64,000 nt of DNA from Bacteroidales bacterium (GCA_017451385.1 JAFSPS010000008.1:25750-89749), one strand, 5' to 3'; positions 6,835 to 16,735 are shown, numbered from the stretch's first letter. Program-made: numbers and translations. Notes: generated from the letters alone by a model not told the origin.

Positions 6835-9624
6835 ATGAAAAAAATCGTAATGGTTGTCTGCTTTGCACTATGCGGCACGTTTGCATTTGCACAGACTCGT
6901 CATTCCGTCGCCAAGGCGAACATGAATGACAAACAAAGCACAGCCAGCATGGAGCTCAGTGCCCCCCAGGCACGTCCCTCCGTTGGCTACAATGCCTCCA
7001 TCTTCACCAAGGCTGAAGGCGATGAACTCTTCCGCTGCGAGTTTTCTGCTGCGGAGCAGGAGAACAGCATTTTCAGTACGGGTCTCGTCCGTGCTGACGA
7101 CCGTATCAACGGCCAGGATGTCCCCGGTAGCGATGCTCATGCACAGCAGGGTAGCTATGGCACATGGACATGGTATGACAGTTCTTCCATTGGATATCTC
7201 CAGCGCAAGAACCTTGCGACCGGTTATCCTTTGTTGTATCGTTGGTTTGGTAACAACATGGAGCGTTCCATCAGCGAGGCTATGGACACTACCCAGTGTT
7301 CTTCCGACAATGGTTGGATGTTCATGGAGGTCTTTGACCAGACCACTATTGGTGGTGCTGCCTTCAATGCCTACATCACGTTCAAGCAATTCAACCTGCA
7401 GGATGCTCCCGTTTTTGATGTTGAGTTCTACCAGTGGTATATGAAATTCTACGACCAGTGCTTTGTCGACTATAGCCTTGATAATGGTGATTCGTGGACT
7501 TCTGTTGAGGTCAATGTCACCAATGTCGATGTTATCGTTAATGGTACCGTCAATGGCGTAGCCCGCTACACCATGCCTTATCAGGCTGCTCGTAGAGCTA
7601 ACGATGCCAGCAGAGGTGAGGACAAGGGCAACATCCGTCTCCGTCTCCGTTGGTACAGCAATGTGAAGTCCACCTTCGCTGGCTACGGCTATGCTTGGAT
7701 GGTTGACGACTTCCGCGTTGTTGCCGGTGGCGAGAGCCGTATCAACACTCAGCCTGCTTACTACACCGAGGGTCTCTATCAGATGATGCCCGAAGGCATG
7801 GACCTGCCTATCTTCTGGCATTCGCGCATTGTCAATGCTGGTAGCAAAGACCAGGAGAACATCAAGGCCTACATCTACAACTACAGAGATGGTCAGAGTG
7901 CCGAGGTCGTGAGTGCCTCCACCAATGGCGCTCTTGAAAGAGGTATGGACAAGGACATCTACATTGATGCTGAAGGTCTTTATGCCAATGACTCTACCTA
8001 TGGCTGGTACTGCATGAGAGGTAATGTCAAGAAAGCTATCGAGGGCAACACCAACCGTGTTAAGACCAATGAGGCTGGCGACTATTATGTCTATGCTCAG
8101 GTTACTTCTAACCCCAGTGGTGGCGACCCCGTTAATGACATGATTACCAAAACCTATGACACCATCTACTACAACGTTAATGGCAAATATGGTGATGTTG
8201 ATGCTTACGTTTGGGGTCACGACAATGGCGTTATCATTGCCAATCGTGCATATACCTATGGTTTCACCACTGATGGTGAGTCTGGCAACAACTACATCAC
8301 TGAGTACAGCCCCAACTACAACTATGGTGGCTACTCCGTCAGCGTTCGTTACACCATCAATGGTGCTGTTCCTACCGATGAAAACGGTGAGCCTTGGGTA
8401 ATCCGTGGTGTTGAGTATGTGCCTGCTACCGATACTTTCGCTCGCAAGGACCGTTCCATCATTATCCCCACACTCACTGCTGACAGCTGCACCGATGGCG
8501 AGCCCAACACAGTTCGTTTCAACACTGTTGTTACTGGTGCCGGTCAGGTGGTCGTCGAAAGCGGTGACCCGATGGATCAGGAGAACCCATTCTACCTCTT
8601 CACTCCTGGTGCACTCTATGATAACCATTTCTTCACCCGTAAAGACTACACTCCTATTTTTGTCGAGTTCCCCGAGCAGCCTGTGCTTGAGGCTGGCAAG
8701 TCCTACCGTGTAGGTTACACCCTTGCTGAGAATGGTCGTTTTGCTGTTGCTGCTTCTGCTCCTGCTTATTGGACTGAGTGGCTCCGTGGCGACAAAGAGA
8801 GTTCCAATGACTCTATCCGCTATATGCATTTTGCAGACAGCGCAGACCTCGCTAAATATGCATCTCGTACCGCTCAGGCTGGTATGCTTGACAACCCCTA
8901 CGATGTTCGCATCTTCGACAACCGTGTCGAGTCGAACCTTTGGGCTAGCTACTATCATGGTTACTATCCTATGATTCACCTCATCATTGGACCTAAGGTC
9001 GAGAAGGAGCAGTATGACATTGCTTTCAGCTGCGATAATGACGGCATGTCTTCCGCTCTCGGTCAAGTAACCAAGGCTAACGGTACTGAGGTTTGCGATG
9101 CTACCGATAAGGTCAATGAAGGTTCCACCGTCAGCTACTATGCTCGTTCTACTGAGCAGGCTCACGTTGACTCCATCGCTATCGATGGCGAATATGTGTG
9201 GTCTATCAACCTCGGTTGGAATGAGGAACTTGATGAGGACTTCAAGGTTGAACTCAGCTATGAGGAAGGTAACGATAGCCTTATTGGCATCACCCTTCTC
9301 AATGTTCATGAGAACCACACTGTGGCTGTCTTCTTCAAAGAGGGTCGCACTGTGCAGCCTGAAGGCATCAATGATGTTGCTTCCAACGTGAACATGAACC
9401 TCCAGCCCAATCCTGCTACCTCGCAGGTGCGTCTCTCTGTCGAGGGCGTCAGCGGTATGCTTGATTGCGCTATCATCGACATGAGCGGTCGTGTGGTTTA
9501 CAACGACAAGTTCAGTGCCGAGTCGCCTAAATTCATCAACCTTGGCGGTCTGAACAAGGGTGCCTACTTCGTACGCATCACCAACAGCACCTTCTCCAAA
9601 GTTGAGAAACTGATTGTTCGCTAA
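6835..9624 (+). CDS. large secreted protein with T9SS type A C-terminal sorting domain
   Basis: A 929-residue protein with a signal peptide (MKKIVMVVCFALCGTFAFAQ). The last 85 or so residues are a T9SS sorting domain: a LQPNPATSQVRL start, the DMSGRVV core, then GAYFVRITNS and a basic end KVEKLIVR. The domain directs export through the type IX system and usually attachment to surface lipopolysaccharide. The body is rich in Asn, Tyr and Gly, looks like stacked beta-sandwich domains (for example GNIRLRLRWYSN and YAWMVDDFRVV, reminiscent of MAM/jelly-roll domains), and shows no catalytic motif. It has its own promoter and terminator. Codon choice is strongly biased, enough to leave the antisense strand open for 816 codons, which suggests high expression. 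Function is unknown; adhesin or structural surface protein is a guess. Confidence 0.85.
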   Translation: MKKIVMVVCFALCGTFAFAQTRHSVAKANMNDKQSTASMELSAPQARPSVGYNASIFTKAEGDELFRCEFSAAEQENSIFSTGLVRADDRINGQDVPGSDAHAQQGSYGTWTWYDSSSIGYLQRKNLATGYPLLYRWFGNNMERSISEAMDTTQCSSDNGWMFMEVFDQTTIGGAAFNAYITFKQFNLQDAPVFDVEFYQWYMKFYDQCFVDYSLDNGDSWTSVEVNVTNVDVIVNGTVNGVARYTMPYQAARRANDASRGEDKGNIRLRLRWYSNVKSTFAGYGYAWMVDDFRVVAGGESRINTQPAYYTEGLYQMMPEGMDLPIFWHSRIVNAGSKDQENIKAYIYNYRDGQSAEVVSASTNGALERGMDKDIYIDAEGLYANDSTYGWYCMRGNVKKAIEGNTNRVKTNEAGDYYVYAQVTSNPSGGDPVNDMITKTYDTIYYNVNGKYGDVDAYVWGHDNGVIIANRAYTYGFTTDGESGNNYITEYSPNYNYGGYSVSVRYTINGAVPTDENGEPWVIRGVEYVPATDTFARKDRSIIIPTLTADSCTDGEPNTVRFNTVVTGAGQVVVESGDPMDQENPFYLFTPGALYDNHFFTRKDYTPIFVEFPEQPVLEAGKSYRVGYTLAENGRFAVAASAPAYWTEWLRGDKESSNDSIRYMHFADSADLAKYASRTAQAGMLDNPYDVRIFDNRVESNLWASYYHGYYPMIHLIIGPKVEKEQYDIAFSCDNDGMSSALGQVTKANGTEVCDATDKVNEGSTVSYYARSTEQAHVDSIAIDGEYVWSINLGWNEELDEDFKVELSYEEGNDSLIGITLLNVHENHTVAVFFKEGRTVQPEGINDVASNVNMNLQPNPATSQVRLSVEGVSGMLDCAIIDMSGRVVYNDKFSAESPKFINLGGLNKGAYFVRITNSTFSKVEKLIVR

Positions 9625-9648
9625 GCGACAGTAGTTAGATAAATGTTA

Positions 9649-9680
9649 AGCGGGCCGCCTTCTGGTAGCCCGCTTTTTTT
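9649..9680 (+). terminator. Rho-independent terminator after the T9SS cargo gene
   Basis: AGCGGGC (9649-9655) pairs with GCCCGCT (9668-9674) and a run of T follows, 25 bases after the stop codon. Confidence 0.9.
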
Positions 9681-9797
9681 GTATGCTTCGTTCTTTGTTA
9701 TCTATGAATTGTATCATGAAAGAGATACAATGATGCGAAACACCTTTGATGCTGTTTCATTAGTCAGAACTATTACTGTCCGCCAAATGTGCTTTTA

Positions 9798-9921
9798 GAA
9801 TAATAGTAACACCGTCCTCGACCCTATCGTGGTCGATAATATCCCCACAAAAACATACGTTCCTTTCGTATCATTCTTGGTCGAATAATAGTAGCGCCGT
9901 CCTCGTCCCTATCGAGGTCGA
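9798..9921. repeat. pair of 39-bp direct repeats with hairpin potential
   Basis: Two 39-bp copies (9798-9836 and 9883-9921) differ at 4 positions and are 46 bases apart. Both start GAATAATAGTA and end GGTCGA. The first can fold as TCGACC...GGTCGA and the second as CCTCG...CGAGG. The spacer itself holds ATACG...CGTAT. No gene is seen in 9681-10006; this repeat is the only structure there. Confidence 0.75.
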
Positions 9922-10006
9922 AAAACAAAAGAATTAGTGGTTTCTGAATGCCCCAACGTTTTTTTTGCGGACACCTGTATAAGGATGACAAGCTTTAGGA
10001 CTATTG

Positions 10007-11104
10007 CTATCCTCTTTCGCTAATCATGCCGGATGCAACAACGAGGTGTGCATCGTTGTCGTAGATGGTGCAGTATTGGCCTGCTGCCACGCCTTGTATG
10101 CGTTTGTCGGACTCTATGTGGTAGCTGCCGTCGGCATTGCGGCTGAGGTGTCCTTGTGCAAAGTCTGGCGTATGGCGTATCTTGAACTGTATGTCGATGC
10201 TTCTGGACTCTCGTTCGGCATAGTTGCCAAAGGAGCCGAAAATGTCTGTACTTAGGTAGTAGAAGCCGTCAAGGTTGAACGATGTCGCATATTGCGTGGC
10301 AGGGTCGTAGCCCTGCGACACATAGAGTACGTTCTCCTCTATGTCTTTCTTCACGACGAACCATGGGCCGCCGCTTAGGAAAAGACCTTTACGTTGCCCG
10401 ATGGTATGGAACCAATAGCCCTTGTGAGTGCCGAGGATGCGTCCCGTTTCGAGTTCTATTATTTTGCCCTCGCGCTCGCCCAGATAGCGACGAAGGAAGT
10501 CGTTGTAGTTTATCTTGCCGAGGAAGCATATCCCCTGACTATCTTTGCGGAAGGCTGAAGGCAGATGCGCTTCGGCGGCTATCTGCCGTACCTCGTTCTT
10601 CATCAGATGGCCTATGGGGAACATTGCTTTGGCTATCTGCTGATAGTTTAGTTGCGACAGGAAGTCGGTTTGGTCTTTTATAGGGTCTTTGGCTGTGGCG
10701 AGGAATGTGGTGCCGTCAATCACTTCGCTTGTGGCGTAGTGCCCTGTGGCAATGCGGTCGTATTCATGTCCCCACCGTTGTTCGAATGCTCCAAATTTTA
10801 TCAGTTTGTTGCACATGATGTCGGGGTTGGGCGTAAGGCCGCGTCGCACGCTCTCTATGGTGTAGGTTACCACGTTGTCCCAGTATTCTTTGTGTAGGTT
10901 CACCTCGTCAAAGGGGCATCCGTAGCGTTTGGCGATGAATGAGGTTATCTCGATGTCTTCTTCGGCGGGGCAGTCTATGAATCCTTCTTCGTCCTCCATG
11001 CCAATGCGGATATAGAATATATGTGGCGTGATGCCTTGCTCTTTTAGCAGATGTACCGCTACCGAGCTGTCCACTCCACCCGAAACAAGTGCTGCAACGT
11101 TCAT
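10007..11104 (-). CDS. mnmA: tRNA-specific 2-thiouridylase MnmA
   Basis: A 365-residue protein. The PP-loop S8-G-G-V-D-S-S14 binds ATP, C98 (in NPDIMCNK) is the first catalytic cysteine and C193 (in QGICFLG) the persulfide-forming one, so the active site is complete. MnmA puts sulfur on U34 of tRNA-Lys, -Glu and -Gln. I chose ATG 11104 ([10 protein letters not shown]), because the PP-loop normally lies within the first 15-20 residues; a longer frame from 11152 adds residues without family resemblance. The gene stands alone between the direct-repeat region and prfA. Confidence 0.93.
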   Translation of the reverse strand: MNVAALVSGGVDSSVAVHLLKEQGITPHIFYIRIGMEDEEGFIDCPAEEDIEITSFIAKRYGCPFDEVNLHKEYWDNVVTYTIESVRRGLTPNPDIMCNKLIKFGAFEQRWGHEYDRIATGHYATSEVIDGTTFLATAKDPIKDQTDFLSQLNYQQIAKAMFPIGHLMKNEVRQIAAEAHLPSAFRKDSQGICFLGKINYNDFLRRYLGEREGKIIELETGRILGTHKGYWFHTIGQRKGLFLSGGPWFVVKKDIEENVLYVSQGYDPATQYATSFNLDGFYYLSTDIFGSFGNYAERESRSIDIQFKIRHTPDFAQGHLSRNADGSYHIESDKRIQGVAAGQYCTIYDNDAHLVVASGMISERG

Positions 11105-11233
11105 CCTTATTTGTGATATTGATTGGCGTGATGTGTGAAAAGGGGATTGCAATAAAACAAAGGGTAATGCTATTCTGCAATCGTTGCCAATCGTCCGGCT
11201 ATGTTATATTCTGATTATTTCTGACATTATGTA

Positions 11234-12304
11234 TCATCCTACTGAGGCTTTCAGTTTCTCAGCGTTCTCGGCAAGTTGCAGGGCTTCTATAAGGTCTTCG
11301 ATGTCGCCATCCATGAATGCTGCGAGGTTGTGCATAGTGTAGCCAATGCGATGGTCTGTCACGCGCGACTGGGGGTAGTTGTAGGTGCGCACTTTTTCGG
11401 AGCGGTCGCCAGTAGCCACCATCGTTTTGCGCTTGCTCGACATCTCCTCCATGTATTTGTTGTACTCGCGTTCGTAGAGGCGTGTACGCAGTACTACGAG
11501 GGCTTTTTCAAGGTTTTTGATTTGCGATTTTTGGTCTTGGCAAGATACGACAATTCCGGTAGGAATATGCGTCAGGCGTACAGCGCTGTAGGTGGTGTTG
11601 ACGCATTGGCCTCCTGGGCCAGAGGCGCAGAAGGTGTCCTTGCGGACATCGGCCATGTTCAGTTCGACATCAAACTCTTCGGCTTCAGGAAGGACGACAA
11701 CGCCGGCAGCCGAAGTGTGTACGCGTCCTTGCGTCTCGGTGGCGGGTACGCGTTGCACGCGGTGTACGCCTGATTCGTATTTCAGCAGGCCATAGACCCC
11801 GTCGCCCGTAACGTTGAAGGTGATGTCTTTGTAGCCTCCGGCGGTGCCTTCGTTGAAATCCACGATATCTACCTTCCAGTGCTTCTTCTCGCAGAAGCGA
11901 GTGTACATGCGGAAGAGGTCGCCGGCGAAGATGCAGGCTTCGTCGCCGCCCGTGCCGCCGCGAATCTCGACAACGGCGTTCTTGCTGTCGGTGGGGTCGG
12001 CGGGGATAAGCATGATGCGAATTTCGTCCTCCATTTTGTCGCGGCGTTCGATGCTGCTGTTCAGCTCTTCTTTTGCCATCTCGCGCAGCTCGTCGTCTTT
12101 CTCGGTAGAGAGTAGCTCTTTACATTCTGCTATTGTGTCGAGCAGCGTTTTGTATTCGTGGTAGGCTTTGACTACCGGTTGCAGGTCTTTGTAGTCTTTG
12201 CTTAGTTTGACGTAGCGCTTCATGTCGGCAGTAATCTGTGGGTCGTTCATCTGTTCCTCTATCTCCTGATAGCGCTTGTATATTGCTTCTAATTTGTCTA
12301 ACAT
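11234..12304 (-). CDS. prfA: peptide chain release factor 1
   Basis: A 356-residue protein, normal for RF1. It carries the anticodon-like PAT tripeptide (residues 187-189), which reads UAG/UAA as in RF1 (RF2 has SPF), and the GGQ loop (231-233) that triggers peptidyl-tRNA hydrolysis. The preceding GGTGGDEA block is also typical. There is no frameshift site, as expected for RF1. The gene is encoded alone, 130 bases from mnmA on the same strand. Confidence 0.95.
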   Translation of the reverse strand: MLDKLEAIYKRYQEIEEQMNDPQITADMKRYVKLSKDYKDLQPVVKAYHEYKTLLDTIAECKELLSTEKDDELREMAKEELNSSIERRDKMEDEIRIMLIPADPTDSKNAVVEIRGGTGGDEACIFAGDLFRMYTRFCEKKHWKVDIVDFNEGTAGGYKDITFNVTGDGVYGLLKYESGVHRVQRVPATETQGRVHTSAAGVVVLPEAEEFDVELNMADVRKDTFCASGPGGQCVNTTYSAVRLTHIPTGIVVSCQDQKSQIKNLEKALVVLRTRLYEREYNKYMEEMSSKRKTMVATGDRSEKVRTYNYPQSRVTDHRIGYTMHNLAAFMDGDIEDLIEALQLAENAEKLKASVG

Positions 12305-12431
12305 TGTATATTATTTTTATTGATTTCTATGTAATGAAAAGGTGTGCTATAACGCTACGGCAATAGGAGCTACTGTTTTGGCAGTGGATAGCTCTTTTTG
12401 ACGTGATGCCCTTTTGGGGAAAGAATGATAG

Positions 12432-12929
12432 CTATAGCGGAGCCCTTACGGCAACTACATCCATATCGCATTGGCGTGTCTGGAGTCCGTTGAATATGGA
12501 GAGGCGCAGTTGTGCAGAACCCGAAACGGTGTCGTTGCCGTGTCGCTGTATGTTGCTTTCGAGGGTTGTGGCACTTGCCTCGATGCCGTTGTAGTCTATC
12601 TTGAGGCGTTTGAATATCAGAATGCCGGCCTCGTCTATTGCCACTACGATGCTGTTGGTATCGCCTGTTTTGTCGGAGATGTAGGAGATGGCGAGAGTAG
12701 CGTTGGCGAGGGTGTCCACCGTGGCGCGTCCGCTGAAATCAACATTACGGTGTTCTGTGTCGCCGCCCTCATAGGGATAAAGGTCCAGCATTCCGGTAAT
12801 GTTGTAGTTGCCACGAGCCATAGCGGCTTGTTCTCGCATCTCTTCGGTGACGATGCGTTTCTTGCACGATGTCACAGCGAGCACAGCTACAATAGTTAAC
12901 CCTATTATTATGAGCGATTTATATTTCAT
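12432..12929 (-). CDS. hypothetical lipoprotein
   Basis: A 165-residue protein with a short hydrophobic leader and lipobox AVTSC, so it is probably a membrane-anchored lipoprotein. The mature part is acidic, with alternating beta-like stretches (TLANATLAISYIS, SIVVAIDEAGILIF) and no motif that I recognise. A minus-strand TACATTTG box at 12960-12953 could be its -7 element. It is a stand-alone gene. It may be a lipocalin-like or LolA-like small beta protein, but nothing in the sequence decides this. Confidence 0.65.
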   Translation of the reverse strand: MKYKSLIIIGLTIVAVLAVTSCKKRIVTEEMREQAAMARGNYNITGMLDLYPYEGGDTEHRNVDFSGRATVDTLANATLAISYISDKTGDTNSIVVAIDEAGILIFKRLKIDYNGIEASATTLESNIQRHGNDTVSGSAQLRLSIFNGLQTRQCDMDVVAVRAPL

Positions 12930-13103
12930 CGGACTTGCTTACACTATTTTGCAAATGTACGTATTATTATTGAATTATAGTTCGCTCATTTACTTATTAC
13001 TGTTAATAATCATCATATTCTGTGTGAGAATCGTTGTAAATTATATTTGCTCACATATTTATTGCTATAAGCGAAAAAAAACACGTATATGGCGGAAAAT
13101 ATG

Positions 13104-13111
13104 TATTTTTG
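13104..13111 (+). promoter_or_regulatory. -7 promoter box of the SLC13 transporter gene
   Basis: TATTTTTG fits TAnnTTTG. Transcription would start near 13118, which leaves a leader of about 15 bases and rules out the in-frame TTG at 13109 as start codon. No clear -33 TTTG is seen. Confidence 0.5.
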
Positions 13112-13132
13112 CAAAACGAAAAAAACAAAAAA

Positions 13133-14926
13133 ATGTTGTTTTTAGGATTGAGCGTATATGCGTGGATTACTGTTTTGGTAATCGTGGTGATGTTTGCCGT
13201 ACTTTTGTTCACAAAGATACCAGCAGAAGTTGTTTTTCTTGCTGCCATAGCGGTACTTTACCTCACAGGAGTGCTCGATGTTGGAGAGGCCTTGGCAGGA
13301 TTCAGCAATAGTTCGGTGGTAACCATCGGCGTGCTGTTTGTAGTGATAGCAGGTCTTGTGCATACAGGTGTCTTGCAGTGGATTGTACAACACCTTTTGG
13401 GTACTCCTAAGACTGAGAAAAAGGCAGTGGTGCGCCTTATGTTGCCTGTGGCTTTCCTCAGTTCGGTGCTCAGCAATACATCGGTGGTGGCTCTATTTGT
13501 CAATGTGGTTAAGATGTGGGCTAAAAAACTTGGTATTTCGCCTTCACGTCTGCTTATACCGTTGAGTTACGCATCATGTTTTGGCGGAATATGTACGCTC
13601 ATTGGTACCCCTCCCAATCTCATTATCAGCGGTATGTATGCTAACGAGACGGGGCAGGCCATGAACATCTTTACTACAACATTGCCTGGTTTGTTCTGCC
13701 TTGCCGTAGGTATTATAAGTGTTTTGGCGATGCGACGCCTGCTACCCGAACGTAAAAGCCCTGAGGACAACTTTGCTAACACGGGTGATTATACAATTGA
13801 GATGCTTGTCCCTTCTGATAATACGGCCATAGGCATGACTTTTGGCGAGGCAGGGCTCTCGCATGTGAATGGCGGCCAACTGTTGGAAGTAGTACGTTTT
13901 GACAAAGAAATTATATCGCCTGTGCCCGACGATGAGTACGTAATGGGTGGCGACCACTTAGTATATGTTGGCCAAGTAGATGAACTCATACAGCTACGTA
14001 ATACTCATGGGCTTGTCAATGCCAACCATAATGTGTTTTCTCTTGATGAAGTTGACCGTCGTCGCAAGTTGTACACGGCACATGTAGTGTTTGGTAGTCC
14101 GTTTGTGGGGCACTGTTGGAACGAAGCCCCAATAAAGGGACGTGATGTTTTGACATTGGTGGCTGTCTCTCGTCATGGAGAACGTATAGAGGATGTGCCA
14201 GGCAATGTGGTGCTACGTGTCGGTGATACGGTCCTTATCGAATGTTCGCCGCGTCAATCCGTGATAGATGGCGAAATGGCGAAAGCATTATGCTTTGATG
14301 AAAACGAAGCAGTGCCAAATATTGGACGAGGAACCATTGTCTCATCGCTTATTATGGTTGCTCTTATGGTTCTTTCGGCATGCGGTATAATGACTTTGCT
14401 GCAGAGTGCATTTCTTGCAGCATTGGCTATGGTGGCCTTCCGTTGTTGTACTCCTACCCAAGCTTTCAAGAGCATTGACTGGTCTATACTTATGGTTTTC
14501 GCTGGAAGCGTAGTATTAGGAACAGCAATCTCAAAAACTGGAGTGGCAGAACTCCTTGCTACTTCGGTTCTCAACCTCTGCGGACCACATCCGTTATTAG
14601 TGATGATTGCCCTATGTTTTGTCGGAACATTTGTTACCGAGTTTATCAGCAATACAGCAGCTGCGGCAATGCTTTTCCCCATAGTGTACCATGCCGCTCT
14701 CTCTTTAGGATGTAATCCTTTCCCTTTCCTTATATCGCTCATGCTGGCGGTGTCAAGTAGTTTTGCTACTCCTATAGGTTCGCCCACGCACATGCTCGTA
14801 TATGGACCTGGCGGTTACCGTTTCATTGATTTTATGCGTATAGGTTTTTGGATGAATATTATCATCTTAATTGCCAACATATTTATTGTTAATCTTATAT
14901 GGCCAATCTCGCCACTGCATCCATAG
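13133..14926 (+). CDS. SLC13/DASS family permease with two TrkA-C (RCK_C) domains
   Basis: A 597-residue integral membrane protein. Two SNT signatures, VLSNTSVVALF in the N-terminal half and FISNTAAAAMLFP in the C-terminal half, are the sodium- and substrate-binding motifs of the divalent-anion:sodium symporter family. Between the two membrane halves lies a soluble insert of about 200 residues with two RCK_C-like repeats (GLSHVNGGQLLEVVR; GRDVLTLVAVSRHG). This architecture is common in Bacteroidota and cyanobacterial anion transporters (sulfate, dicarboxylates). The substrate cannot be assigned. ATG 13133 was chosen because the frame's only earlier start is a TTG inside the promoter box. Confidence 0.88.
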   Translation: MLFLGLSVYAWITVLVIVVMFAVLLFTKIPAEVVFLAAIAVLYLTGVLDVGEALAGFSNSSVVTIGVLFVVIAGLVHTGVLQWIVQHLLGTPKTEKKAVVRLMLPVAFLSSVLSNTSVVALFVNVVKMWAKKLGISPSRLLIPLSYASCFGGICTLIGTPPNLIISGMYANETGQAMNIFTTTLPGLFCLAVGIISVLAMRRLLPERKSPEDNFANTGDYTIEMLVPSDNTAIGMTFGEAGLSHVNGGQLLEVVRFDKEIISPVPDDEYVMGGDHLVYVGQVDELIQLRNTHGLVNANHNVFSLDEVDRRRKLYTAHVVFGSPFVGHCWNEAPIKGRDVLTLVAVSRHGERIEDVPGNVVLRVGDTVLIECSPRQSVIDGEMAKALCFDENEAVPNIGRGTIVSSLIMVALMVLSACGIMTLLQSAFLAALAMVAFRCCTPTQAFKSIDWSILMVFAGSVVLGTAISKTGVAELLATSVLNLCGPHPLLVMIALCFVGTFVTEFISNTAAAAMLFPIVYHAALSLGCNPFPFLISLMLAVSSSFATPIGSPTHMLVYGPGGYRFIDFMRIGFWMNIIILIANIFIVNLIWPISPLHP

Positions 14927-14988
14927 TGGAGAGGCGATGAAGATAAACGAATATTCAATATAATAAACAATAATAAAAACACAGTAAA

Positions 14989-15621
14989 ATGATGAACAAG
15001 AACGAAAAATTCGTTGTCACTATCAACCGTGAGATGGGGTCTGGCGGTCGCTCAGTGGGCAGAAAACTCGCCGAAAGACTCAATGTCAAGTATTACGATA
15101 AATCCGTCATAGAAGGACTTACCCAGAGGTTCGGTGTCAGTGTTGAGAATATAGAGCGTATGAAGGCACAGAGGGCTTCATGGTGGAATAATATTGACCA
15201 GTTCTTCAAAGATAACGATTATTCTAATGTTATTGAACAGGACAAACTGCTCACCAACGAGAATGTTATGAAGGCAGAGCGGGAAATCCTATTTGATATT
15301 GCCAAGGAGGGGTCTTGCGTGGTGGCTGGCCGCAGCGGTTTCCTCATCTTCAAGGATACCCCTAACCACTTGAGTATTTTTATACAGGCTTCTATGGAAA
15401 GCCGTATTGAGCGTGTCATGAAGCGTCAAAACCTCTCTCGCAAAGATGCTATCACTGCCATTGAGAAGGTAGATGAGGGACGAGAGACTTTCATTAAGAA
15501 AAACGCCAAGACCACCCGCTATGACTCTCGTAACTACGACATAGTTCTTAAAATGGATGGTCTGACGGAGGACGATGCCGTCGATATCATCATGAGTTAC
15601 ATCGACCGTTGTAGCAAATAG
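14989..15621 (+). CDS. cytidylate kinase-like family protein
   Basis: A 210-residue protein with a P-loop-type start (TINREMGSGGRSVGRKLAERL) and LNVKYYDKSVIEGL, the layout of the cytidylate-kinase-like family (AAA_26), which is distinct from true CMP kinase. It includes CVVAGRSGFLIFKDTPN and an Arg-rich lid ERVMKRQNLSRKDA. The biological substrate of this family is not established. The gene follows the SLC13 transporter by 62 bases on the same strand, so co-transcription is possible. ATG 14989 and 14992 are equally good starts. Confidence 0.8.
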   Translation: MMNKNEKFVVTINREMGSGGRSVGRKLAERLNVKYYDKSVIEGLTQRFGVSVENIERMKAQRASWWNNIDQFFKDNDYSNVIEQDKLLTNENVMKAEREILFDIAKEGSCVVAGRSGFLIFKDTPNHLSIFIQASMESRIERVMKRQNLSRKDAITAIEKVDEGRETFIKKNAKTTRYDSRNYDIVLKMDGLTEDDAVDIIMSYIDRCSK

Positions 15622-15645
15622 TTTTTCCACCCCTCAATTATACAT

Positions 15646-15680
15646 CACAAAGTCCATATCGCAAAGGTGTGGACTTTGTG
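15646..15680 (+). terminator. 11-bp perfect hairpin after the kinase-like gene
   Basis: CACAAAGTCCA (15646-15656) pairs perfectly with TGGACTTTGTG (15670-15680), 24 bases after the stop. The downstream tract is only weakly T-rich, so this may be an mRNA 3' end stabiliser or a weak terminator. Confidence 0.55.
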
Positions 15681-16046
15681 TGTATTAAGTTGATGCTTAC
15701 TCAACTGATAGGTTTGAAGGTACATCATCCTGCATGTATTTTGATACGTATTCCTATAGCCGTTGCATGGTCATGATGTTTTCTTTATCGTTGCAGTGAT
15801 GGCATGAGTTTTATCTCACCGCCTGCGTAAAAAACGGGCGACTTCCCGTTTATGACTGTGACAATTACACGGATTTCTCCTGCTGGCGGCATTTCGGTTT
15901 GCCGTCGTGCGGCAGGTTGATGGCAGTGAATATATGTGCAAAATACATCTTTTTTTAGGGGAAAATACTGCATAAAAAAAGCAAAAAACAACTTGCCTTT
16001 ATTTGTTGCAGCAGTATTCTCGCTGTCTCCATGTCAGTGGTATTGC
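15681..16046. other. intergenic stretch without a supported gene
   Basis: A 68-codon minus-strand frame exists (15785-15991) but lacks recognisable similarity. No RNA gene or repeat was recognised. Confidence 0.5.
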
Positions 16047-16670
16047 TTATGGCTTTAGCATTTGGATTGTTTGTTGCAGTCGTTCAAGGAAGAGTGCTGC
16101 ATGACCGCCATCCATCTGTACATGGTGGAACTGGAAGGAAACAGGCAGGGTGGTCTTAAAGAGACTTTTGCGGTATCTGCCCCATAGCACCATAGGGTTA
16201 CTGAAACGGTCGGTGTACTGGTTTACGATGCAGTCGAGTTCTGTCTGTGGCATAGCCGAGGTGCCGACGATAATATGATCGTCCAGCGATGTGCTATTGC
16301 AGGTTTCGGATGCTGTAGCGGTCAGTGTTAGGTAGTCGTGGTTGAATTTCCGGAGGTCGGCAGAGAATGGTATGTCGCAAGAGTTGATGCCGCCGTTACG
16401 GTTCTTCACTATCACGTTGACGGCCAGCCTGTCGTAGCGGTATAGTTTGCCGTTTTCTGGTAGAGTGTAGAACTCGTCCATACTACTTGCTGCCTTGCCA
16501 ATACACCAGCACATCAGCATCGTGAAACGCATATCATGCTTGCGGCTGACTGCCACCAGCCGACCTACGTTCATAGTCTTTACTATAGTAACCATAGGCA
16601 TGGGCGATGTCATCCACAGTTGGAAAGCATTGGCGCGGCTGCTATCTTGTGGTTGTATCTCGGTCTTCAT
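16047..16670 (-). CDS. CatA-like O-acetyltransferase
   Basis: A 207-residue protein of the chloramphenicol-acetyltransferase fold: the near-C-terminal FHHVQMDGGHA holds the HHxxxDG motif, whose second His is the general base and whose Asp is structural. N-terminal RANAFQLW and FTMLMCWCIGKAA also match the family. Chromosomal CatA-like proteins in Bacteroidota are often not resistance enzymes, so the acceptor is unknown and resistance should not be assumed. The gene is isolated on the minus strand and preceded by a small hairpin repeat. The length is close to the usual 205-220. Confidence 0.85.
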   Translation of the reverse strand: MKTEIQPQDSSRANAFQLWMTSPMPMVTIVKTMNVGRLVAVSRKHDMRFTMLMCWCIGKAASSMDEFYTLPENGKLYRYDRLAVNVIVKNRNGGINSCDIPFSADLRKFNHDYLTLTATASETCNSTSLDDHIIVGTSAMPQTELDCIVNQYTDRFSNPMVLWGRYRKSLFKTTLPVSFQFHHVQMDGGHAALFLERLQQTIQMLKP

Positions 16671-16735
16671 GGTACGACAATAAAAATAACGGAACTTGTG
16701 TTGTTTTCTTTTAATAATAAGTATTTCTTAAAAAA

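Noticed and set aside
6868-9318. 816-codon open frame antisense to the T9SS cargo gene
   Set aside because: It has no recognisable domain or signal and is explained by codon bias of the sense gene, which ends in a clear sorting domain.
9798-9921. Possible two-repeat CRISPR
   Set aside because: Only two copies with four differences, spacer longer than the repeat, and no cas genes in the window.
15785-15991. 68-codon minus-strand frame in an intergenic gap
   Set aside because: No similarity, no clear promoter, and the composition looks non-coding.
16047-16670. Chloramphenicol resistance gene
   Set aside because: The fold and HHxxxDG motif fit, but chromosomal CatA-like proteins of Bacteroidota are diverse; no mobile context or resistance evidence is present.
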